Positions 18,105 through 26,212 of a stretch of DNA of 64,000 nt are shown here, in pieces. Made by a program: the position numbers and the translations under genes. This DNA is from Candidatus Epulonipiscium sp. (lineage in GTDB: Bacteria > Bacillota > Clostridia > Lachnospirales > Defluviitaleaceae): NCBI GenBank assembly GCA_012519205.1, contig JAAYQR010000011.1, positions 1-64,000 on the forward strand, in the 5' to 3' direction. The notes below the pieces were generated by a model, which made no database searches, was not told the origin of the DNA, and saw only the letters and a list, made by a program, of their open reading frames with translations. Positions within the stretch are counted from its first letter, which is position 1, and every line of letters begins with the position of its first letter.

Positions 18105-18364
18105 ATAAAAAGCTTCCGTCCATGACAATAGTTGTCAGGGACGGAAGCTTTTCCGCGGTGCCACCCTGTTTGAATGATAATTCCTCTTTTTCGTTTTATA
18201 ACGGGAACGAGCCGTTCAATCCTACTATAGTTCAGATTGTCACTTAAGGATGTCTTTCAAATATACCTTCTTTTAAAGACTCTCAGCCTAGGTCTTTTTT
18301 TCTGTAAAAGAAATAAATATTCTACTTTTCCTCTTAACGTTTTATAATTATTCTATTTATGATT
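18105..18364 (-). promoter_or_regulatory. T-box leader of hisS-aspS, probable tRNA-Asp sensor
   Basis: The minus-strand leader contains the conserved T-box GGGTGGCACCGCGG (18166-18153). A strong terminator follows (GCTTCCGTCC ... GGACGGAAGC, then a T-run, 18152-18107). In the upstream stem I, an AGTAGA bulge strand and GAA-A-GAC-A (18258-18251) form a plausible specifier loop, reading GAC (Asp). The bulge UGGC would pair with a GCCA 3' end, that is discriminator G73, as in tRNA-Asp. tRNA-His has C73. Both reading sites therefore agree on aspartate. When uncharged tRNA binds, the antiterminator forms and the operon is read through. The stem I fold was judged by eye. Confidence 0.88.
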
Positions 18365-18370
18365 ATTAAT

Positions 18371-18399
18371 ATTTTATTCATTATAAAATTTATTGTCAA
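18371..18399 (-). promoter_or_regulatory. sigma-A promoter of the T-box operon
   Basis: On the minus strand TTGACA (18399-18394), a 17-base spacer and TAAAAT (18376-18371) form a near-consensus promoter that overlaps the end of hemZ. Transcription would start near 18364, just before the first strand of T-box stem I. Confidence 0.75.
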
Positions 18400-19801
18400 G
18401 GTTTTTAAATCCAGCTTTCTTCCTAATAATCATTTCCTCTACCCTGTTTATATATTCTTCTACATTCTTAACATTAGGTATCCGTTCTATTTTGTTTGTT
18501 TTATTATTTACTACCTTTGTTATCGCTCCTGCCCCTAGTGCAAGAATAGTTTGCTTTTCTTCCATGATTTCTACATTATAAACTGACTCTTTCCCCATTC
18601 TTGAATAACCTACATTTTCAAAGTTCCCCAGCATGTTTTTTTGTCTATAGAGGTAATAAGGGCTCATATTCATATCTCTGACCCCCTTACTCGTTACGGC
18701 TATCATTTTTTCTATTTCCTCGGCAGCTGTAAGATTATAAGAGTCTAGGGTTTCTCTTAACCTAGATGCCCTTTTGATAGCCATCGTATGAACTGTAATG
18801 CTGTCGGGATTTAATTTTTTAATTTCTTCAATAGTTGTGGATACCTCGCCAATTTTTTCACCAGGAAGACCTATAATAAGATCCATATTAATATTATTAT
18901 GTCCCATTTTTCTTGCTAAATGAAATGTTTCTATTATATCATCGGTAGTATGGTTTCTACCAATTCGCTTTAATGTAGCATTATGCATCGTTTGAGGATT
19001 AATTGAAATTCGATTTACATTGTACTCCTTTAGTAGTTCTAACTTTTTTTTAGTAATCGTGTCTGGTCTTCCGGCCTCTACCGTGAATTCCTCGATATTT
19101 TTAATATCAAAATTATTATTAACCATTCTTAAGAGCCTTTCAAATTGCACCTCATTTAGCGATGTCGGAGTTCCCCCACCGATATAAATACTTCTTACAG
19201 GCTTTTGCCTACTGTATTTTCCTCCAAAAATTATTTCTTTTTCCAAGGTATCAATGTACCCTTCAACTTGATTTGTTCTATTTTCAATGGCATAGGAGGT
19301 AAAGGAACAATAAAGACATTTAGAGGGACAAAAAGGAATACCTATATATATACTTATTTCTCCTTCTTTGTTTTTTTCCAAAATTCCTTTTTCTTTTTTT
19401 GCTACTTCTATCATAAGATCAACTTTATCTTCTCTAATGTTATAAAACTCTAACAACCGATTCTCAATATCTTCCCAGGGCATTTTTTGTTTTAACATTT
19501 CATGAATAATCTTTGTTGGCCTTATACCTATTAAAATACCCCAGGGCATTTCTTGTTTAGTGAAATCCCGAAGGGTGTGATAAAGTACACGGATTAAGTA
19601 CTGTTTTTGCTCTTTTCTATTGGTTGAAATTTTGTATTCCTTAAAGGTCAGTAGTTTATTACTACGATAAATCTCAGCTCTACATATGTTATCTTTTAAA
19701 ATACTTCTGATACGGACATCCTTTATATGGGGTTCATAAGATTTTATTATATGCTCTATTTCATATCCATAATTATGACCTATTAATTCAAATCTAATCA
19801 T
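18374..19801 (-). CDS. hemZ: HemZ-type coproporphyrinogen dehydrogenase / radical SAM protein
   Basis: Radical SAM protein of 475 residues of the HemZ branch of the HemN/HemW superfamily. The cluster-binding cysteines are Cys158, Cys162 and Cys165 (FCPSKCLYC), and YIGGGTPTSLNE (near 205) contacts SAM. An N-terminal domain of about 150 residues precedes them, as is typical of HemZ and absent in HemW. Family annotation is oxygen-independent coproporphyrinogen III oxidase activity, but several HemZ/HemW proteins lack it, so the reaction is uncertain. The ATG lies two bases after the stop of the MBL gene upstream, so they are cotranscribed. Confidence 0.9.
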   Translation of the reverse strand: MIRFELIGHNYGYEIEHIIKSYEPHIKDVRIRSILKDNICRAEIYRSNKLLTFKEYKISTNRKEQKQYLIRVLYHTLRDFTKQEMPWGILIGIRPTKIIHEMLKQKMPWEDIENRLLEFYNIREDKVDLMIEVAKKEKGILEKNKEGEISIYIGIPFCPSKCLYCSFTSYAIENRTNQVEGYIDTLEKEIIFGGKYSRQKPVRSIYIGGGTPTSLNEVQFERLLRMVNNNFDIKNIEEFTVEAGRPDTITKKKLELLKEYNVNRISINPQTMHNATLKRIGRNHTTDDIIETFHLARKMGHNNINMDLIIGLPGEKIGEVSTTIEEIKKLNPDSITVHTMAIKRASRLRETLDSYNLTAAEEIEKMIAVTSKGVRDMNMSPYYLYRQKNMLGNFENVGYSRMGKESVYNVEIMEEKQTILALGAGAITKVVNNKTNKIERIPNVKNVEEYINRVEEMIIRKKAGFKNLDNKFYNE

Positions 19802-19803
19802 TA

Positions 19804-20448
19804 CTATTCATCCCATCCACTTCCACTAGTATATGGATTGTATGATTTTTCATATCCGATAGTAGTCATTTCTCCATGTCCCGGATAAACGACTACATCT
19901 TCAGGCAGATTAAAAAGTCTTTCTTTAATGGTGGTAATCAAAGAGTGCATATCCCCTTTGGGAAAATCAGTTCTTCCAATAGATTCTCTAAATAAATTAT
20001 CTCCCGAAAATAAAACCCTATTGTTTTTTTCGTAATAATTTAACCCATCTAAAGTATGACCCGGTGTATGGATTATTTCAAATTCTAGGTTCCCAATATT
20101 TATCTTTTCTCCGTTAATTACGGTTTCATCGGCCTCTTCAGTAAAGCCCTTATGGGCAATTACTCCTGAAAGATTAAGGTCTGGGTTATTTAAATAAGCT
20201 TTCCCTTCCTCATGAATAATCACTTTAGCTTTAGTAAATTCCTTCACCTTCTTTACTGCTCCTATATGGTCAAAATGCCCATGGGTTAAGAGGATATATT
20301 CTACATTTATATCTTCCTTTTTTATTTCTTCTATTATTTTACTGCCTTCTGCTCCAGGGTCTATTACTGCTCCTTTTTTTGTAAGTTTATCTCCCACAAT
20401 ATAGCAGTTAACCCCCATCATTCCTACGGGTATCATTTTTATAATCAT
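19804..20448 (-). CDS. MBL-fold hydrolase, glyoxalase II-like
   Basis: Metallo-beta-lactamase fold protein of 214 residues. The metal-binding THGHFDHIG motif lies near residue 55. Further ligands are in HTPGHTLDGL (near 131), SGDNLF and the C-terminal YPGHGEMT. It belongs to the YqgX/YcbL type of small glyoxalase II-like hydrolases. The substrate is unknown; S-lactoylglutathione is unlikely in an organism without glutathione. AAGGAGAAAAAAT precedes the ATG. It sits between relA and hemZ, as in many Clostridia. Confidence 0.88.
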   Translation of the reverse strand: MIIKMIPVGMMGVNCYIVGDKLTKKGAVIDPGAEGSKIIEEIKKEDINVEYILLTHGHFDHIGAVKKVKEFTKAKVIIHEEGKAYLNNPDLNLSGVIAHKGFTEEADETVINGEKINIGNLEFEIIHTPGHTLDGLNYYEKNNRVLFSGDNLFRESIGRTDFPKGDMHSLITTIKERLFNLPEDVVVYPGHGEMTTIGYEKSYNPYTSGSGWDE

Positions 20449-20491
20449 ATTTTTTCTCCTTACTAGAAGATTTTATCACTCTTTAAAAGGA

Positions 20492-22729
20492 TTAGGTAGT
20501 TACCCTAATAATATCATTTACTCCAGGGATGTTTCTGATTTTTTTGGTAACAATCTCAAGTTGCTGTACCCCTCTTATTTCCATAGTTATATTAAAGACT
20601 GCCTCATGTTCTTTATTTGTTCTTGCATTTAAAGCTTTAACGGGTATTTTTTCTTCTGTAAGGATTTTAGAAATATCTATTATCATCCCCATCCTATCTT
20701 CCCCGATAATTTTAACTTCGGTTTGATAAGTCCTGTTTTTAGTATCCTGTTCCGACGCATACCACTCGGCATCTATTAAGCGGTTTCTTTCTTCATCATC
20801 TAGGTTAATCATATTAATACAGTCTGTCCTATGGATAGAGACCCCTCTTCCTCTTGTTACAAAACCAATTATCTCATCCCCGGGCACGGGATTACAGCAT
20901 TTAGAAAACCGAACGGCAACATCCCCTACACCTCTTACTATTATGCCGCTCTTTGATTTTTTGTATGTTTTTTTATTATCTTCTTGAGGTACTAAAATAT
21001 TTTCTTCAGTTATATTCTTTCTTTGTTCTTTTTGATATTCCTCATTTATTCTATGGATAATTTGACCCTCTTTAATTCCTCCATGACCTACTGCCGCACA
21101 GACAGCATCCCAATCTTGAAAGCCATATTTTCTTAGTACGGGTGCTATCCATTCAGGCTTCAATAAATCATTTAAATTAAGTCCCTTTTTCTTTGCATCT
21201 TTTTCAAGCATATCTTTGCCTCGGACAATGTTTTCATCCTTGAATTGCTTCTTAAACCATTGATTAATCTTGTTCCTTGCTTGAGAGCTTTTTACAAGTT
21301 TTAACCAATCTCTACTGGGACCTCTAGAATTTTGAGAGGTTATGATTTCTATTCTATCTCCATTTTTAACTTGATAATCGAATGTAACTATTTTTCCATT
21401 TATCTTTGCTCCCACCATTTTATTTCCTACAGCACTATGAATGGAATAAGCAAAGTCTATTGGTGTAGAACCTAGGGGAAGGCTCATTACATCTCCCTTA
21501 GGTGTAAAGGCATAAACTTGATCATTAAATACATCTAAGTCCATCCTAAGGGCATCCATGAATTCTTTGTTATCGGACATTTCCCTTTGCCACTCTAAAA
21601 TTTGCCTAAGCCAAGCTAATTTTTCTTCGGTTTTATCTTGGGGTTTATCTTGATTTTTTATTCCCTTTTTACCTTCTTTGTATTTCCAATGGGCTGCTAT
21701 ACCATATTCTGCTATACGGTGCATTTCCAATGTTCTAATCTGTACTTCGAAAGGTTCACCCTCCGGTCCTATAAGACTGGTATGGAGGGATTGGTACATA
21801 TTAGGCTTAGGCATGGCTATATAATCCTTAAACCTACCGGGTATAGGCTTGTACATCTCATGAACTGTTCCTAAAACCCCATAACAATCCTTTACAGATT
21901 CAACAATAGCACGGATTGCGAACAAGTCAAAAATCTGGTCTAAGGTCTTATTTTGGCCTACCATTTTTTTATAAATACTAAAAAAGTGCTTAGGTCTTCC
22001 TTCAACTGATGCCTTTATCCCTACTTCATTTAGCTTCTTTTTTACCTCTTCAATAATTCTTTCTACATATTCTATTCGTTCTATTCTACGTCTTGCTATT
22101 TTTTCTACTAAATCGTAGTAAGCATCCGGTTCCATATACCTAAGGGCCAAATCATCTAATTCGACTTTTACTTTAGAAATTCCCAGCCTATGGGCTAGGG
22201 GGGCATAGATATGAAGGGTTTCATTGGCCTTTTCCTTTTGTTTTTCTGGGGTCATAAAGCGAAGAGTCCTCATATTATGAAGTCTATCAGCGAGCTTTAT
22301 TAATATAACCCTAATGTCCTGAGCCATTGCAAGAAACATTTTTCTATAGTTTTCTGCCTGGATTTCTTCCTTTTGCAGTTCCTTATTATTAGTAGTAAAA
22401 TTTATCTTTCCTAACTTAGTTACCCCTTCTACTAATCTTGCAATTTCTTCACTAAAAAGTTTTGTTATCTCTTCGAAGGTATATTCCGTATCTTCTATAA
22501 TATCATGAAGGATACCCGCAGTTATGGATTCTATGTCTAACTCTAGTTCAGCTAGGATAACTGCCACTTCTAAAGGATGGATGATATATGGTTCCCCTGA
22601 TTTACGATATTGATTTTTGTGTGCTTCTTTAGCAAACAAATAAGCCCGCTCAACCATAGAAAAATCATCTGAGGGGTGATAAGACTTAACTGTAGATATT
22701 AACTTTTGATAAATAGCTTGATCGGGCAT
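20492..22729 (-). CDS. relA: bifunctional (p)ppGpp synthetase/hydrolase
   Basis: Rel protein of 745 residues. It has an HD hydrolase domain (about 45-150, with the intact GILHDIIEDTEYTFEEI), a synthetase domain (about 240-350, with KDYIAMPKPNMYQSLHTS and the EVQIRTLEMH segment), a TGS domain (about 400-460), a helical/zinc-finger region with RFSKCCNPVPGD (near 615) and a C-terminal ACT domain (about 670-745). Intact HD residues indicate both synthesis and breakdown of (p)ppGpp. GGGGGAG is the ribosome site. It has its own promoter at 22767-22795, separate from recJ-apt. It is the first gene of relA-MBL-hemZ. Confidence 0.96.
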   Translation of the reverse strand: MPDQAIYQKLISTVKSYHPSDDFSMVERAYLFAKEAHKNQYRKSGEPYIIHPLEVAVILAELELDIESITAGILHDIIEDTEYTFEEITKLFSEEIARLVEGVTKLGKINFTTNNKELQKEEIQAENYRKMFLAMAQDIRVILIKLADRLHNMRTLRFMTPEKQKEKANETLHIYAPLAHRLGISKVKVELDDLALRYMEPDAYYDLVEKIARRRIERIEYVERIIEEVKKKLNEVGIKASVEGRPKHFFSIYKKMVGQNKTLDQIFDLFAIRAIVESVKDCYGVLGTVHEMYKPIPGRFKDYIAMPKPNMYQSLHTSLIGPEGEPFEVQIRTLEMHRIAEYGIAAHWKYKEGKKGIKNQDKPQDKTEEKLAWLRQILEWQREMSDNKEFMDALRMDLDVFNDQVYAFTPKGDVMSLPLGSTPIDFAYSIHSAVGNKMVGAKINGKIVTFDYQVKNGDRIEIITSQNSRGPSRDWLKLVKSSQARNKINQWFKKQFKDENIVRGKDMLEKDAKKKGLNLNDLLKPEWIAPVLRKYGFQDWDAVCAAVGHGGIKEGQIIHRINEEYQKEQRKNITEENILVPQEDNKKTYKKSKSGIIVRGVGDVAVRFSKCCNPVPGDEIIGFVTRGRGVSIHRTDCINMINLDDEERNRLIDAEWYASEQDTKNRTYQTEVKIIGEDRMGMIIDISKILTEEKIPVKALNARTNKEHEAVFNITMEIRGVQQLEIVTKKIRNIPGVNDIIRVTT

Positions 22730-22766
22730 AATGCTCCCCCATTCATAATCTAAAACTTTTTACTTT

Positions 22767-22795
22767 ATTATAATCATTATCAATTACAAATGCAA
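22767..22795 (-). promoter_or_regulatory. sigma-A promoter of relA
   Basis: On the minus strand TTGCAT (22795-22790), a 17-base spacer and TATAAT (22772-22767) form a good promoter about 38 bases upstream of the relA ATG. It lies after a terminator-like hairpin, so relA is transcribed independently of apt. Confidence 0.7.
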
Positions 22796-22802
22796 GAATA
22801 TC

Positions 22803-22870
22803 ACAAAAAGGGTGTGATTTTTCTTGTTAATCCTGTTCTTTAAAACAGAATTGCAAAAGAGTACACCCTT
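22803..22870 (-). terminator. terminator-like hairpin upstream of relA, probably of a lost gene
   Basis: AAGGGTGT (22870-22863) pairs with ACACCCTT (22815-22808 region) across a loop that contains a second small hairpin (CTGTT/AACAG). A T5 run follows on the minus strand. It lies just after the chemoreceptor remnant and before the relA promoter, so it is probably the old terminator of that gene. A structured leader RNA is a less likely alternative. Confidence 0.5.
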
Positions 22871-22894
22871 AAAAGTACTTAAATAAATAAGTTA

Positions 22895-22980
22895 TTATCC
22901 TGTAAAAATCTCTATACTTTTTTGAAGTTCCTTAGAAATTTCTTTTAGTTGTTCCATACTATTTTCCACTTGATTATTAT
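22895..22980 (-). pseudogene. 3' remnant of a methyl-accepting chemotaxis protein gene
   Basis: A minus-strand frame of about 28 codons ends in a TAA at 22895 and reads MEQLKEISKELQKSIEIF near its end. This matches the C-terminal helix of methyl-accepting chemotaxis proteins, where a pattern S-x-E-Q-L-x-x-x-x-x-E-L-Q precedes the last residues. It lacks a start codon with ribosome site. Upstream it runs directly into the apt terminator, so the rest of the gene is gone. It is too short for a firm homology call. Confidence 0.5.
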
Positions 22981-22983
22981 TGC

Positions 22984-23019
22984 AAAAACACTTTCTACTT
23001 AATAAGCAGAAAGTGTTTT
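22984..23019. terminator. terminator after apt
   Basis: The inverted repeat AAAACACTTTCT / AGAAAGTGTTTT, with A/T runs on both sides, lies a few bases after the apt stop codon and ends the recJ-apt transcript. Confidence 0.75.
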
Positions 23020-23023
23020 AATT

Positions 23024-23536
23024 TTAATATTTTATTATTGATTCCACATTATAACCCTCTAAGATTTGACGGCCCTTTAGGGATTCTAATTCTATTAGGT
23101 ATACAAGTTTTACTATTTCTCCTCCAACGCCTTCGATTAAATCAATAATAGCCCTAGAGGTTCCCCCAGTTGCTAATAAGTCATCTACTATAACTACCTT
23201 TTGTCCAGGCTTAATAGCATCAATATGCATTTCTATGGTTGCAGTGCCATATTCTAAGGCATATTCTTTTCCTATGGTTTTATAAGGTAATTTACCTTTT
23301 TTGCGAATAGGGATGAACCCCTTATCCATATTATATGCTAAGGGTACCCCGAAAATAAATCCCCTTGACTCTGGGCCGATAATTAAATCAAAATCAACCC
23401 CCTTAAGCCTGTCCCCCATCTGGTCAATGGAATCTTTTAGTCCCGCAGAGTCTTGTAAAACAGTCGTGATATCTTTAAATAAAATCCCTTCCTTTGGAAA
23501 ATCGAGTACATCTCTAACTAAAAATTTTAAATCCAT
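23024..23536 (-). CDS. apt: adenine phosphoribosyltransferase
   Basis: Purine salvage enzyme of 170 residues that makes AMP from adenine and PRPP. The PRPP-binding motif VVIVDDLLATGGTS lies at about 117-130. The type I PRTase features ESRGFIFGVPLA and RKKGKLPYKT are present. The N-terminal DVLDFPKEGILFKDIT stretch is diagnostic for Apt. Length is normal. GGGGGAAG precedes the ATG. It follows recJ by 13 bases and is cotranscribed with it; the operon ends at the terminator right after apt. Confidence 0.96.
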   Translation of the reverse strand: MDLKFLVRDVLDFPKEGILFKDITTVLQDSAGLKDSIDQMGDRLKGVDFDLIIGPESRGFIFGVPLAYNMDKGFIPIRKKGKLPYKTIGKEYALEYGTATIEMHIDAIKPGQKVVIVDDLLATGGTSRAIIDLIEGVGGEIVKLVYLIELESLKGRQILEGYNVESIIKY

Positions 23537-23549
23537 CTTACTTCCCCCT

Positions 23550-25667
23550 CTACCCTTTAGGTATATTACTTAGCTTGATAATTTCCTGTAATATTTTTGA
23601 TTCTTCTAAATGTACCTTTTCATTGGAAAGGTTTTTAAAAATAATCCTATCATCCTTAAATCTATACTGCAGCAAATCCAACTCCATAAAGATGTCCATA
23701 CATATGAGTATCTTAAATGCATTAGTATTTATCGTCTTACCGCATTCCCTTATAAGGGTATCTAGATAGACTGCGTTAAGATTCAAACTCTCTAAGAGCC
23801 TTAGATATCTATATAAAGCTGCAAAATCCGCTCTTATTGGAATGTTTTCTTTTATAGTATAGCAAATTTTAGAGGTTTTGTTAAATGTGTCTTCGGGGTT
23901 TCCTCCATCTAGATTCTTTATAGAATTATACAATGAGATATAGTTCTTAAAGGCTATTTCCTCTTCCTTTGGGCTTTTTAAATCTCTAATATATAATTGG
24001 GGTTTTATAGTATTGTTCCATTCGTTTTTTTCGAGGGAAACTGCTGTAGATATTCTTTGTCCACTAGATAGCCTATCTATATAATTTCCAAATCCAAAAC
24101 CTATGGCATCTATATGTTTATTCGAATCCCCAAAAGTTATCTTTAAATGTTTATTTTCTTTTCCCACAGGCCGTGTATTGTAAATAGTGCTTTCAAAAGA
24201 AAATAAGGGCTGTGGATTGCCCGCTCCAAAGGGTTCCATCTTTTCTAGCTCCGAAATAACACCCAAATCAATATCAGATATATTTATAATCTCATCCAAG
24301 TATAATTTAGGTGTTAAGGTCTTTTTATCCATTTTATCGTTTGCATATTGATTAATAAAAATTCTAAAGTTATCTATATTTTCTTCTTCCATAGATAGTC
24401 CCGATGCCATCTCATGACCACCAAATTTTGTTAGAAACTTACTGCTTTCACTTAAGGCCTCAAATATATTAAATCCTTCTATACTTCTAGCAGAACCTTT
24501 TGCAACACCATCTTCTATACACATTAAGATAGTAGGTCTGTAGTATTTTTCCATAATCCTAGAGGCTGATATGCCTATTACCCCATGGTGCCAGTTTTTT
24601 GAGGCAATGACTATCACCCTAGTCTTATCCATATCCAAGTCCCTTTCAATAAGTTCTATTGCCTCTTCTATAATACCTTGCTCCATTAGTTGCCTATTCT
24701 TATTTTCCTCATTTAACTCCTCTGCAATAGCTATTGCCCTTTCTTCATTTTCCGTTATAAAAAGCTCTATCCCCCTTTTTGCATCTCCCATTCTCCCTGC
24801 GGCATTAAGTCTTGGGGCTACCCCAAAACCTATAAGTCCTGTGGTTATAACTCCAGTTTTATACCCAGCTATCTTTAGAAGAGCCCTAAGCCCAACATTC
24901 CATGTATTAGGTATATTTTCAAATCCTTTTTTTACAAATATACGATTTTCATCGATTAAAGGTACTACATCGGCTACAGTTCCTAAGGCAACAATCTCCA
25001 TGTACTTCCATATGCTTTCTTCAATCCTAAGAGCTGTTGCTAAGGCTTGTATTAATTTAAAAGCTACTCCTACCCCAGCTAAGGATTTAAAAGGATAATT
25101 GCATTTGCTTTGCTTTGGGTCAATAACTGCATAGGCTTCTGGAATTTTCTCCTGACATTCATGGTGGTCAGTGATAATAATATCTAGTCCTATTTTTTTT
25201 GCAAACTCTACTTCATTGGCTGCGGCAATTCCCGTATCAACCGTAATAACCAAGTCCGTCCCTGTATTCCTTATTTTCTTAAGCGCCTCTATATTAAGTC
25301 CATATCCTTCTTCAATACGATCAGGTATATAGTAATCTACATTGCCATTATTTTCTTTTAGGAATAAAAAAAGAATCGATGTACTGGTGATTCCATCTAC
25401 ATCGTAATCTCCATAGATGGTTATCCTTTGATTTGTTTCTATCGCATTTAAAATCCTTTTTACAGCCATTTCCATATCTTTTAATAAAAAAGAATCGTGT
25501 AGCCCGGAATAATCTGGATTCAAAAAAGAAATCATATCATGGGGATTCTTAATTCCCCTATTCATCAAAATTTTAGCTATCAACTGTGATACCGGAAGAT
25601 TATCTGCTACATGGATTTTTCCTTTAAAATCAGGTTTATGTATCCATAACTTTTTCGGTTTAATCAT
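23550..25667 (-). CDS. recJ: single-stranded-DNA-specific exonuclease RecJ
   Basis: 5'-3' single-strand exonuclease of 705 residues used in recombination and repair. DHH-domain motifs are present: TIYGDYDVDGITSTSILF near 80, VITVDTGIA and DHHECQEKIP near 165. GVAPRLNAAGRMGDAKRGIE follows near 285. The DHHA1 domain has SARSIEGFNIFEAL and FGGHEMASG near 415. An OB-like domain and a C-terminal region typical of Gram-positive RecJ complete the protein. GGAGGGATAAA is the ribosome site. First gene of recJ-apt. Confidence 0.95.
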   Translation of the reverse strand: MIKPKKLWIHKPDFKGKIHVADNLPVSQLIAKILMNRGIKNPHDMISFLNPDYSGLHDSFLLKDMEMAVKRILNAIETNQRITIYGDYDVDGITSTSILFLFLKENNGNVDYYIPDRIEEGYGLNIEALKKIRNTGTDLVITVDTGIAAANEVEFAKKIGLDIIITDHHECQEKIPEAYAVIDPKQSKCNYPFKSLAGVGVAFKLIQALATALRIEESIWKYMEIVALGTVADVVPLIDENRIFVKKGFENIPNTWNVGLRALLKIAGYKTGVITTGLIGFGVAPRLNAAGRMGDAKRGIELFITENEERAIAIAEELNEENKNRQLMEQGIIEEAIELIERDLDMDKTRVIVIASKNWHHGVIGISASRIMEKYYRPTILMCIEDGVAKGSARSIEGFNIFEALSESSKFLTKFGGHEMASGLSMEEENIDNFRIFINQYANDKMDKKTLTPKLYLDEIINISDIDLGVISELEKMEPFGAGNPQPLFSFESTIYNTRPVGKENKHLKITFGDSNKHIDAIGFGFGNYIDRLSSGQRISTAVSLEKNEWNNTIKPQLYIRDLKSPKEEEIAFKNYISLYNSIKNLDGGNPEDTFNKTSKICYTIKENIPIRADFAALYRYLRLLESLNLNAVYLDTLIRECGKTINTNAFKILICMDIFMELDLLQYRFKDDRIIFKNLSNEKVHLEESKILQEIIKLSNIPKG

Positions 25668-25755
25668 TTTATCCCTCCATGATTATAATTTTTATTATAA
25701 CGAAGTACTAAAAGAAAGTCTATTAGATTTTGTTGTACCAAAACCACGGAGTATA

Positions 25756-25764
25756 TGCTATAAT
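25756..25764 (+). promoter_or_regulatory. extended -10 promoter of the S1-domain gene
   Basis: TGC-TATAAT is an extended -10 element about 30 bases upstream of the ATG at 25795. A TTGTTG or TTGTAC further upstream is a poorly spaced -35 candidate. Confidence 0.5.
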
Positions 25765-25794
25765 GGTATAGCAATATAATATAGGAGTGTTGAT

Positions 25795-26181
25795 ATGTCA
25801 GAAAAATATCAGGTTGGTCAAATTGTAGAAGGTACTGTAAACAGTATCAAACCCTTCGGAGCCTTTATAACTTTAGATGATTCAACTCAGGGCCTTGTCC
25901 ATATCTCCCAGGTTACCCACGGTTTCCTAAAGGATATTAATGAAGCAGTATCCCTTGGGGATAAGGTAAAGGTTAAAATTGTGTCTATAGATACGGAGAG
26001 TGGAAAAATATCTCTTTCTATGAAAGATGCTATGCCAAATTCGGATTCTAGACCAGCAAGAAAACCCGTTGAATCTAATCCGCCTTCCTCCGATAAAGAT
26101 TGTCTAGAGGATATGTTGAAAGAATTCTTAAAAAGTTCAAATGAAAGACAGGCTGCCTTGAACAAAAGAAATAATCGTTAA
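25795..26181 (+). CDS. S1 RNA-binding domain protein
   Basis: Protein of 128 residues with one S1 domain at about 3-75 (GQIVEGTVNSIKPFGAFITL and GLVHISQVTHGF). A hydrophilic tail rich in Ser, Pro and charged residues follows, with a short basic end. It resembles the YugI/general stress protein 13 group of ribosome-associated S1 proteins. It probably binds RNA or ribosomes in the cytoplasm. It is a single gene on the plus strand between recJ and secF, and its terminator is shared with secF. Confidence 0.88.
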   Translation: MSEKYQVGQIVEGTVNSIKPFGAFITLDDSTQGLVHISQVTHGFLKDINEAVSLGDKVKVKIVSIDTESGKISLSMKDAMPNSDSRPARKPVESNPPSSDKDCLEDMLKEFLKSSNERQAALNKRNNR

Positions 26182-26212
26182 AAAACCTTCGGTCTAGACC
26201 GAAGGTTTTTTT
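26181..26212. terminator. bidirectional terminator between S1 gene and secF
   Basis: A perfect GC-rich stem (AACCTTCGGTC / GACCGAAGGTT) with A-run on the left and T-run on the right serves both convergent genes. Confidence 0.88.

Noticed and set aside
24571-25098. 175-codon plus-strand frame
   Set aside because: It is antisense to recJ, without ribosome site or recognisable protein.
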